From Methanobacteriota archaeon (GTDB lineage Archaea; Thermoplasmatota; Poseidoniia; Poseidoniales; Poseidoniaceae): a stretch of DNA of 6,161 nucleotides. Within the stretch, counting starts at the first letter, position 1; each line of letters starts with the position of its first letter. Shown in pieces: positions 1 to 5,291 of the stretch. The translations under genes were made by a program, and so were the position numbers. The notes beneath the pieces were generated by a model that worked only from the letters and a program-made list of their open reading frames with translations, did no database searches and was not told the origin of the DNA. The stretch spans positions 49,444 through 55,604 of the forward strand of contig PBUZ01000006.1 of assembly GCA_002728035.1 (NCBI GenBank). Reading direction: 5' to 3'.

Positions 1-417
1 AACAGCATCGTTGTCATCGTCATCATCCTCAACGGAATCCCTGCATCCGTCACCGTCATGGTCGGTTAACGATGATGAAAACCAATCCTGCTCCCCATCG
101 TCGCATGCGTCCAATGCGTTGTTGACGCCGTCCCCATCGATGTCGTTTGGATCGTAATCGGAGGCCACCCACACAACAACGGCAAGAAGGCCCGAGACCA
201 CGACCAGCACACCGATGATGACGGAAACAACGACATCGACTCGTGGGAGGTTCGTTCTCACCGAGTTGAGCGATTGAGGTTCTGCTGTCTGCTGGGCCTC
301 AACGGCATCCTCTTGTTCCAGGGTCTGCCAGAATGCGTCTTGGTCGGCGTCCTTCGCATTGTCGTCGTCCTTCTCCAGTGCTTCAGAAAGCCAACCGAAC
401 TCATCATCAAGGCTCAT
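1..417 (-). CDS. Single-pass membrane protein with extracellular Asp-rich calcium-type loops (3' end outside window)
   Basis: I translated this frame by hand: it is open for 139 codons from ATG at 415-417 to the left edge with no stop, so the C-terminus is missing. Residues 1-60 are acidic, start MSLDDEFGWLSEAL, and lack a signal peptide. Residues about 61-85 are a strong transmembrane helix (VVVSVIIGVLVVVSGLLAVV), preceded by the basic R54 and R59, which suggests N-in, C-out topology. The outside part carries two DxDxDG-type loops: DPNDIDGDGVNNALDAC (89-105) and TDHDGDGCRD (118-127), followed by EDDDDDNDAV. These resemble thrombospondin type 3 or EF-hand-like calcium sites, with two cysteines (105, 125) that could pair. 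The gene starts 51 nt after the stop of the large surface protein, on the same strand. There is no T-run terminator or TATA box between them, so co-transcription is plausible. Only a weak AGGA lies 5 nt before the ATG. Function is unknown; a surface anchoring or sensing role is a guess. Confidence 0.82.
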   Translation of the reverse strand, partial: MSLDDEFGWLSEALEKDDDNAKDADQDAFWQTLEQEDAVEAQQTAEPQSLNSVRTNLPRVDVVVSVIIGVLVVVSGLLAVVVWVASDYDPNDIDGDGVNNALDACDDGEQDWFSSSLTDHDGDGCRDSVEDDDDDNDAV

Positions 418-468
418 GGTATTCCTGGCTCCATCGAGAAGATTCGTTTTTCCTACAGCAAAGGGACC

Positions 469-3400
469 TCAGCCCTGATAGGGAACCCATGCACCGGTCG
501 TTGCGTCGTAGTAGGAGAGCTGTCCATTCGCATCTTGAGCCCAATGCACGCCGTTTTCCTCCCACTGCTTGGCTCCACCGGCTTCAATGGAGGGCAACGT
601 TTTGCTTTCACCGCTCATGTTCTGCTCGGTGATGTTGTCCATGGCGTCAGCAGCCTGCTCGAAGGGACTGTTGCTTGTCACGGGTTTGCGGGTGTAGAAA
701 TAGCCGCCACCACCGAGAAGACCGACCAAGAGAAGCGCAATGACTGCGTACAGAAGTCCGTTTCCTGATTCATCCGTTTCAGCCTGAGAGCGGGTAGGGT
801 CTTCGGGGTATGCATCCCAGCGGTCTGCAATTCCGTCGTTATCGGTGTCAACGGATTCGTTGGCATCGAACTTGAAGGCATCCTCCGCATCGTTGACACC
901 ATCGCCATCCGAATCCAGTTGCAGCAGTGCGCAACCCACAGCATCGATCAGTTCGTCTGCAGGCGTGTTTTGACATTCATCGAGGTGATTCTTGATACCG
1001 TCGTTATCGTCGTCCTTTTGTTGTTCTGAACAACCGTCGAGGTCAACGGATTGGGTGACGGGCGTATCTGGGCAGAGGTCCTTGTCGTTCATGATGTCAT
1101 CAATGTCCGAATCAAGTTGTGAATCGGAACAACCCACTTCGTCCACCTGTTCACCGGCTGGCGTAGCAGAACAAGCGTCCAAATCATCGGAAATCAGGTC
1201 GTTGTCAGCATCCAATTGATTCTGAGCGCATCCATCAACATCGACGCTCATACCGAGTGCAGTGCCCCGACACAGGTCCAATTTGTCGTTGACTTCATCA
1301 CCGTCGCTGTCCTTTTGCGAAGGTGAACAACCTTGTGCATCGGCAATCTCGTTGGTAGGTGTCCACTCGCACACGTCGACAGCGTCAACCACGTTGTCAT
1401 CATCGGTGTCTCGCTCGTTTGCAGCACATCCGACACCGTTGACCGGGAGACCCTCTGTGGTCGTTGGACACTCATCACGGTCGTCGGTGATGGTGTCTTT
1501 GTCCGTGTCAAGTTGGCTCAAGGCACAGCCAGCGGCATCAACAACAGCCCCGAGAGGGGTGTTGGGGCACGCATCGAAGGCATCCATCACATTGTCGTTG
1601 TCCGAATCCTCTTGGCTGCTTGAACAACCAACGTTGTCAACGGGTTCTCCCGCAGGCGTGTTTGGACAGGCGTCCAATGCATCGCTAACACCGTCAAGGT
1701 CAGCATCGAGTTGAGAAGCCGAGCAGCCGTTTTCATCGACGGCCTCGCCAACTGGTGTGTTCAAACAAAGGTCGGGGTTGTTGCCGTTGGGGTTGTCACC
1801 GTAGCCGTCTCCGTCACCGTCAGCCCACTGGGTTGCATCGTTGGGGAATTGGTCCCCGTTCAGGCCAGCGGCGTTATCACCGTAGCCATCACCGTCCGTG
1901 TCGGACCATTGTGTCGAATCCGAAGGGAAGGCATCGGGGTCGTTTCCAGCTTGATTGTCGCCATAGCCATCACCGTCAGCATCGCTCCATTGCGTCGGGT
2001 CGTTGGGGAAGGCGTCGCCGTTGTTGCCGTTGGGGTTGTCACCGTAGCCGTCACCGTCATCGTCAGCCCACTGCGTACCGTCGTTGGGGAACGCATCCGG
2101 CGTGGTACCGTTCGGATTGTCCCCATAGCCATCGCCGTCGGCATCCGACCATTGGGAGGCATCGGTTGGGAAGGCATCGCCGTTGGTACCCGTTGGGTTG
2201 TCACCGTAGCCGTCACCATCGCTGTCCGCCCATTGCGAACCGTCGGATGGCCAGGCATCGGGGTTGTTTCCGCTGGCGTTGTCGCCGTAGCCGTCACCGT
2301 CGGCATCCGACCACTGGGTCGGATCGGTTGGGAAGGCGTCTGGGTTGTTGCCGTTGGCATTGTCACCGTAGCCATCGCCGTCAGCGTCTGACCATTGCGT
2401 ACCGTCGGTCGGGAAGGCATCGGGGTTGTTGCCGCTGGCGTTGTCCCCGTAGCCGTCACTGTCCATGTCCGACCATTGCGTTGCATCGTTGGGGAAGATG
2501 TCGACCGCATCGTTGTAGCCGTCACCGTCGGTGTCTTTCTGCGCCAGCGCACAGCCGTTCTGGTCAACGATGGCTCCAGTGGCTGTGTTGGGGCAGAGGT
2601 CGGCTTCGTTGGCCACACCGTCGTTGTCATCATCAAAGGTCAATTGGAAACAATCCGAATCACCGATGAGTTGGACGGAGACGTTGGAATACAAATCGAT
2701 GTGCACACAATAAACGCCAGAGGCACTCGGCGTCGAGTAGGTGAAGGTGGGTATGCTCATGTTCTGGGCAGTCGCCGTAAAGGTGGTCATTGAAGAGGAG
2801 GCGATGTTGGCGTTGGAAGCATCGGTCACGCGGTATTGGTACTGGTAACCATCACCCACCACGAGGTCAAGGCCCTCCGCCTGAACGTTGTTGGTACTGG
2901 CCGTTGAGCTTGAGGAATAGGAGGACAAGACGAGCGAAGGCAGTTGCGGAATGAAGTCCTCGAAATCCAAACCAGTGAGGTTGTCGTTGTCAGAGAGGTT
3001 CACCGTCGTTCCGTTCTCCGAGATGTAGGCCAAGAACAAATGCTCGTTCATGGTGGTTGGCCCGGTCCAATTGATCTGGTAAGAAACAGCACTTGTTGTT
3101 GGTTGGAGCGACCACGAATCGGAATCGATCATGGAGGCATTGATTGCCATCATCACATCGTTGGAAGCCGTGAAGTTGGTGAACCATTCGATGTAGTCAA
3201 GGACGATCCATTCAACCACGTAATCGGTTCCAATGCTCAAGTTGGTCAGGTCGATATCGCCCGTGGTCGATGAGGTGGCTTCAATTTCCACCATCTCGAT
3301 GTACATGCTGTCAAGGTCGGAATGCAATTGATTTCCTGAAGCATCAAACAGGCTTGCAGCGACAAGGAACTCGGATTCGTTGGCGGTTGCTGCTACCGTG

Positions 3401-4539
3401 ATGTTCACGGTGTGTGTGGTGCCGTTTGCCGTGAAGTTCCCGCTGGTTGATGGACCCCAAAATTGGTCTTCGTCAAGGTGAACCTGGCCGTAGGTGTGGT
3501 TGTAGCCGTAGGTTGTTCCGTTGGTCAACCCCGAGAAGGAGAGTGTTGCGTGTGTCGTGTTGACGATGGAGACATCAACCGATTGGAAAGATTGGCCGCC
3601 TCCAGGATTGTCCGTTGTGATTTCAATGCTGTAAACATTGGTTGCCCCCTGCCATCCATAGACATCGAGGTAGGTCGTTTGGTTGGTCAACGCCGTCACT
3701 TGCATAGACTCGACATTGCTGGTGCTGGTCGAACTGTCAAGGAAGCCGCCTGTCGCGGTGTCCCATCCAACGTCAATATCGCCGTTGACGGTGTTGAAGG
3801 TGATGTTGGCGTAATAGGTCACACCTGCGATCATCTGGATTTCAAAATAGTCGGTGTCGCCCGTGTTGTAGATGGAGAGACCCGTACAGGAAAGGGGGAG
3901 GATCGATGCGGGAGAGGCGGTGCTGGTGGCGTCGTTCGGCTCGAGAATGTCCGAGGTGAGCGTTCCTGCTCCCGTGCAGTTCGTGATTGAAGTCGTGCCG
4001 TTTCCACCGCCACCACCGGTGCTTCCGACGGTAAACTTGGTGAGGGTCAAATTCCATGTCCCCGCACCAGAGTAGCGGTAGATGTCAATGTAGACCATGC
4101 CCCCATGAGCCGTTGTGGAGGAATTGGTGCTGAGCGTTTCCGGGTTATTTGCCCAACTCATCCCCATGAAGGCTTGTTGACTGTTGCTGAAGGCCAGATC
4201 AAAGTCGTTCGTCACCGTCGTCCCGTTCGCGAAGGTCGTGGTGGCTGGGAAGGAAAGGGTGGCTGACAAGCCTTGATTGGCGTTAAGGGCCACGCGGAGG
4301 ATGTCATTGTCATCGCCGTAATCCAATTCTCCTGAACCCGTATAGGTCGATGTGAAGATGTAATTCGTGATGCTCACGGATGTGTTGTCTGGCAAGTCGC
4401 CTCCAGAATTGAGATCGTTCTGATTGGGTCCAACCGCTTGAGCTGTTGGAGCAACCCCCACCATCAAGACGGAAACCAGCATCAGCGATGCTACGAAGGT
4501 TGACCTTGCTTTTGATGTTTGAATACCATCGGCGTTCAT
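469..4539 (-). CDS. Giant cell-surface protein: signal peptide, PPC-like domains, thrombospondin-3-like calcium stalk, C-terminal membrane anchor
   Basis: This 1356-residue protein has a Sec signal peptide (1-35, likely cut after AQA). Next come two PPC-like beta domains (about 48-169 and 197-309), separated by a Gly-rich linker at 175-179. A beta-rich region of unknown fold spans 316-635. The stalk (636-1250) is full of DxDxDG loops: one 33-residue unit (647-679), a 27-residue array (693-908) and nine 33-residue units (923-1219). One transmembrane helix (about 1261-1282) precedes a 74-residue cytosolic tail. I count 24 cysteines in the whole protein, all in neat pairs, which suggests extracellular disulfides. 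About 24 N-x-S/T sequons lie in the first 640 residues, suggesting heavy glycosylation. No protease, glycosidase or other catalytic motif is visible. Such architectures are common among marine group II archaeal surface proteins; adhesion or ligand binding on a rigid calcium-stiffened stalk is inferred. The start is supported by its position directly before the signal peptide and by a TATA-like element 22-28 nt upstream. Confidence 0.93.
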   Translation of the reverse strand: MNADGIQTSKARSTFVASLMLVSVLMVGVAPTAQAVGPNQNDLNSGGDLPDNTSVSITNYIFTSTYTGSGELDYGDDNDILRVALNANQGLSATLSFPATTTFANGTTVTNDFDLAFSNSQQAFMGMSWANNPETLSTNSSTTAHGGMVYIDIYRYSGAGTWNLTLTKFTVGSTGGGGGNGTTSITNCTGAGTLTSDILEPNDATSTASPASILPLSCTGLSIYNTGDTDYFEIQMIAGVTYYANITFNTVNGDIDVGWDTATGGFLDSSTSTSNVESMQVTALTNQTTYLDVYGWQGATNVYSIEITTDNPGGGQSFQSVDVSIVNTTHATLSFSGLTNGTTYGYNHTYGQVHLDEDQFWGPSTSGNFTANGTTHTVNITVAATANESEFLVAASLFDASGNQLHSDLDSMYIEMVEIEATSSTTGDIDLTNLSIGTDYVVEWIVLDYIEWFTNFTASNDVMMAINASMIDSDSWSLQPTTSAVSYQINWTGPTTMNEHLFLAYISENGTTVNLSDNDNLTGLDFEDFIPQLPSLVLSSYSSSSTASTNNVQAEGLDLVVGDGYQYQYRVTDASNANIASSSMTTFTATAQNMSIPTFTYSTPSASGVYCVHIDLYSNVSVQLIGDSDCFQLTFDDDNDGVANEADLCPNTATGAIVDQNGCALAQKDTDGDGYNDAVDIFPNDATQWSDMDSDGYGDNASGNNPDAFPTDGTQWSDADGDGYGDNANGNNPDAFPTDPTQWSDADGDGYGDNASGNNPDAWPSDGSQWADSDGDGYGDNPTGTNGDAFPTDASQWSDADGDGYGDNPNGTTPDAFPNDGTQWADDDGDGYGDNPNGNNGDAFPNDPTQWSDADGDGYGDNQAGNDPDAFPSDSTQWSDTDGDGYGDNAAGLNGDQFPNDATQWADGDGDGYGDNPNGNNPDLCLNTPVGEAVDENGCSASQLDADLDGVSDALDACPNTPAGEPVDNVGCSSSQEDSDNDNVMDAFDACPNTPLGAVVDAAGCALSQLDTDKDTITDDRDECPTTTEGLPVNGVGCAANERDTDDDNVVDAVDVCEWTPTNEIADAQGCSPSQKDSDGDEVNDKLDLCRGTALGMSVDVDGCAQNQLDADNDLISDDLDACSATPAGEQVDEVGCSDSQLDSDIDDIMNDKDLCPDTPVTQSVDLDGCSEQQKDDDNDGIKNHLDECQNTPADELIDAVGCALLQLDSDGDGVNDAEDAFKFDANESVDTDNDGIADRWDAYPEDPTRSQAETDESGNGLLYAVIALLLVGLLGGGGYFYTRKPVTSNSPFEQAADAMDNITEQNMSGESKTLPSIEAGGAKQWEENGVHWAQDANGQLSYYDATTGAWVPYQG
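472..570 (-). other. Cytosolic C-terminal tail motif of the surface protein with spaced tryptophans
   Basis: Residues 1324-1356 contain KQWEENGVHWAQD, then GQLSYYDATTGAWVPYQG. The spacing W1326, W1333, YY1343-1344, W1351 and P1353 recalls WW- or OCRE-like aromatic-repeat modules (W..nG..W..d..G...YYD..tg.W.P). It follows the membrane helix, so it should face the cytosol. I infer a small protein-docking or sorting module; the match to WW/OCRE is by pattern only and may be convergent. Confidence 0.5.
694..759 (-). other. C-terminal transmembrane helix of the surface protein
   Basis: Residues 1261-1282 (GLLYAVIALLLVGLLGGGGY and the following FY) are hydrophobic and are followed at once by TRKP. 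By the positive-inside rule this anchors the protein with its repeats outside and about 74 residues inside the cell. A GGGG run lies at the cytosolic end of the helix. No sorting motif such as PGF-CTERM is seen. Confidence 0.88.
883..1773 (-). repeat. Nine 33-residue (99-bp) two-cysteine thrombospondin-3-like repeats
   Basis: Residues 923-1219 split without gaps into nine units of 33 residues with the pattern DxCpnTPxgexvDxxGC, then sxsQxDxDxDxvxDxx. Each unit has two cysteines separated by 13 residues (first pair C925/C939, then every 33 residues) and one Asp-rich loop. The D-x-D-x-D core is kept in all nine units. The Gly after the third Asp is present only in units 1, 8 and 9. This is a thrombospondin type 3 or OmpA-linker-like calcium repeat, expected to form an elongated disulfide-clamped rod. 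A tenth unit of the same kind lies separately at 2503-2601. Confidence 0.9.
1816..2463 (-). repeat. Eight tandem 27-residue (exactly 81-bp) calcium-type repeats
   Basis: Residues 693-908 are eight consecutive units of the form DGDGYGDNxxGxNxDxFPxD, then xTQWxDx. The Trp codon of QW recurs exactly every 81 bp: nine occurrences, with lowest coordinates 1825, 1906, 1987, 2068, 2149, 2230, 2311, 2392 and 2473, and no indel. The DxDGDGYGDN segment is an EF-hand-like Asp loop, and the FPxDxTQW segment probably packs between loops. Units differ mainly at third codon positions and at two variable spots (NASG/NPNG/NAAG and the residue after FPxD), so the array looks old and under protein-level selection. 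Confidence 0.93.
2503..2601 (-). repeat. Isolated 33-residue unit upstream of the 27-residue array
   Basis: Residues 647-679 begin DLCPNTATGAIVDQNGC and end KDTDGDGYNDAV. The unit has the same length and C-x13-C spacing as the nine units downstream, with an intact DxDGDG loop. It is separated from them by the 27-residue array, which therefore sits inside the 33-residue array. A transitional piece (DIFPNDATQWSDM, 680-692) joins it to the 27-residue units. Confidence 0.85.
3613..3951 (-). other. Second PPC-like beta domain of the surface protein
   Basis: Residues about 197-309 show the usual PPC landmarks: EPNDATSTA at the start, then GDTDYFEI, a hydrophobic strand after AGVTYY, GDIDVGWD, and a closing pair of strands (TYLDVYGW, YSIEI). 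PPC domains usually follow secreted peptidases. Here the domain stands alone near the N-terminus with no protease attached. A cysteine pair (188, 218) brackets its N-terminal edge. Confidence 0.6.
4033..4398 (-). other. First PPC-like beta domain of the surface protein
   Basis: Residues about 48-169 begin with GGDLPDNTS, followed by DYGDDNDILRVAL, an Asp-Tyr/Asp turn typical of PPC folds. A Ser/Thr-rich strand region and the closing pattern YIDIYRYSGAGTWNLTLTKF follow. The Asn/Gly/Asp start (NQNDLNSGGD) is a style I associate with marine group II surface proteins. Assignment is by pattern only. Confidence 0.5.
4435..4539 (-). other. Signal peptide of the surface protein
   Basis: Residues 1-35 have a charged start with K10 and R12, a hydrophobic core (FVASLMLVSVLMVGVA) and a likely signal peptidase I site PTAQA before V36. 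There is no lipobox cysteine. The mature protein would begin VGPNQNDLNSGGD. Confidence 0.88.
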
Positions 4540-4556
4540 GCTTCTGCCACAACTTG

Positions 4557-4577
4557 GTGGTATATCACGCCTACCAC
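4557..4577 (-). promoter_or_regulatory. TATA-like element within a 6-bp inverted repeat, upstream of the surface protein gene
   Basis: On the minus strand the sequence reads GTGGTA, a 9-nt spacer GGCGTGATA, then TACCAC: perfect 6-bp arms around a TATA-like GTGATATA (4561-4568). The TATA-like bases lie about 22-28 nt before the ATG at 4539, the spacing expected for an archaeal promoter whose transcript starts at or next to the start codon. No Shine-Dalgarno precedes the ATG, which fits a leaderless mRNA. The inverted repeat could be an operator or a hairpin ending upstream transcription. No clear purine-rich BRE is seen, so confidence is limited. Confidence 0.38.
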
Positions 4578-4587
4578 GGCGCGATAC

Positions 4588-4827
4588 TCAAATCGCCGTG
4601 GGTGCAACGTGGCCGTCGCCTTTGTCATCGGGTTTACGAACACGTGACCAGACGCCGTTCATCAATTCGTCATGATGCGCTTGACAGTAGTGGAATCGGC
4701 GATAGGCTTCCCTGAACGAGTAGGCCTTTTTGCCCGTTGCGACGAGGTAACCCTCTGGGGAGAGTCGCGAGACGATGACACCTTCTTCTCCACATCCGGG
4801 AAGGTCGCACACTGGTTTCTCGCTCAT
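4588..4827 (-). CDS. Small putative zinc-binding protein of unknown function
   Basis: This 79-residue protein contains CDLPGC (C7, C12) near the start and YCQAHHDEL (C48, H51, H52) in the second half: a C-x4-C ... C-x2-H layout typical of small zinc fingers. The GC...YC..H style recalls the small fingers found beside HNH nucleases, but no nuclease residues are seen. Between the halves lies GYLVATGKKAYSFREAYRRF, probably two strands and a basic, aromatic helix that could bind nucleic acid or protein. The C-terminus (from about residue 60) is basic and then polar, likely disordered. The gene follows the biotin carrier gene by 49 nt and ends 48 nt before the surface protein gene. An AGGAG lies 10 nt before the ATG, with a second GAGG only 2 nt away. 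I do not recognise the family; zinc binding is inferred, function unknown. Confidence 0.7.
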   Translation of the reverse strand: MSEKPVCDLPGCGEEGVIVSRLSPEGYLVATGKKAYSFREAYRRFHYCQAHHDELMNGVWSRVRKPDDKGDGHVAPTAI

Positions 4828-4837
4828 ACCCTCACAT

Positions 4838-4842
4838 CTCCT
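4838..4842 (-). promoter_or_regulatory. Ribosome binding site of the small zinc-binding protein gene
   Basis: AGGAG on the minus strand, 10 nt before the ATG at 4827. The stretch between them contains ATGTGA (4832-4837), an ATG followed directly by a stop codon, placed nearer the Shine-Dalgarno than the real start. This could lower initiation at the true ATG, or it may be chance. Confidence 0.5.
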
Positions 4843-4876
4843 ATGACGCTACATTAACCCTTGCCCGCATCCAGCG

Positions 4877-5287
4877 TTATGCATCTTCATCCTCGGTTGC
4901 AACCGGTTCGATAACCACCAGCGGTACATTTGCTTCGATGGCCTCACCTTCACTGCAGTGAACGGCGGTGACCGTACCCGAGACGGGCGCTTGGATTTCG
5001 TTTTGCATTTTCATGGCCTCAAGAATGAGGATGACCTGCCCTTCAACGACCTCTTGGCCTTCCTCAACCTCCACCGTGACAACTTTGCCCGGAATGTTGG
5101 CCGAAACGGTACCCGACTTCTTCTTCTTGCGCCCGCCGGCTCGCCGTGGCTTGGCCGTGGCTTGGACATCCGGCATCTCGATGACGAAGGTCTCGCCTTC
5201 CACGGTGGCCGTCCACGTCGTGCCTTCGTGTTCCAATGCCACTTCGTATTCGGTTCCGTTCACCACCACTTTGCGCGTATCAGACAT
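4877..5287 (-). CDS. Biotin carboxyl carrier protein of an acyl-CoA carboxylase
   Basis: This 136-residue cytosolic protein carries biotin between the carboxylase and carboxyltransferase sites. Residues about 62-128 are a biotinyl domain with the canonical motif EAMKMQNE, biotin being attached to K93. The flanking IPGKVVTVEVEEGQEV and APVSGTVTAV are the two symmetric halves of the flattened barrel. Residues 5-38 (KVVVNGTEYEVALE..., then TWTATVEGETFVIEM) are the N-terminal extension typical of carriers from methylmalonyl-CoA decarboxylases and archaeal carboxylases. The linker at 46-58 is strongly basic (KPRRAGGRKKKKS) rather than the usual Pro/Ala-rich type. The tail is acidic (TEDEDA). The start is set by a strong GGAGGTG 5 nt upstream. 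The gene begins 4 nt after the stop of the 63-residue gene and is third in the visible operon. Confidence 0.95.
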   Translation of the reverse strand: MSDTRKVVVNGTEYEVALEHEGTTWTATVEGETFVIEMPDVQATAKPRRAGGRKKKKSGTVSANIPGKVVTVEVEEGQEVVEGQVILILEAMKMQNEIQAPVSGTVTAVHCSEGEAIEANVPLVVIEPVATEDEDA

Positions 5288-5291
5288 GCAT

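Noticed and set aside
418..468. Transcription terminator between the surface protein and the edge gene
   Set aside because: The minus-strand sequence has no T-run after the stop and no stable stem, so no terminator can be supported in this 51-nt gap.
274..768. Plus-strand 164-codon open frame near the left edge
   Set aside because: It is antisense to the end of the surface protein gene and the start of the edge membrane protein, both of which have clear membrane helices and acidic loops; its product resembles no family.
1816..2463. CRISPR-like or satellite DNA array
   Set aside because: The 81-bp period is a multiple of three, stays in frame inside one gene, and has no repeat-spacer alternation.
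1860..2636. 258-codon minus-strand frame rich in Thr, Met and Pro
   Set aside because: It is an out-of-frame shadow of the same repeat array; the in-frame reading gives coherent calcium repeats continuous with a signal peptide and membrane anchor.
1711..2669. Long open frames on the plus strand across the repeat region (226 and 304 codons)
   Set aside because: They are antisense to the 27-residue array. An 81-bp unit without a stop in a given frame stays open for the whole array, and the products are low-complexity V/G/I or R/H-rich repeats with no recognisable domain.
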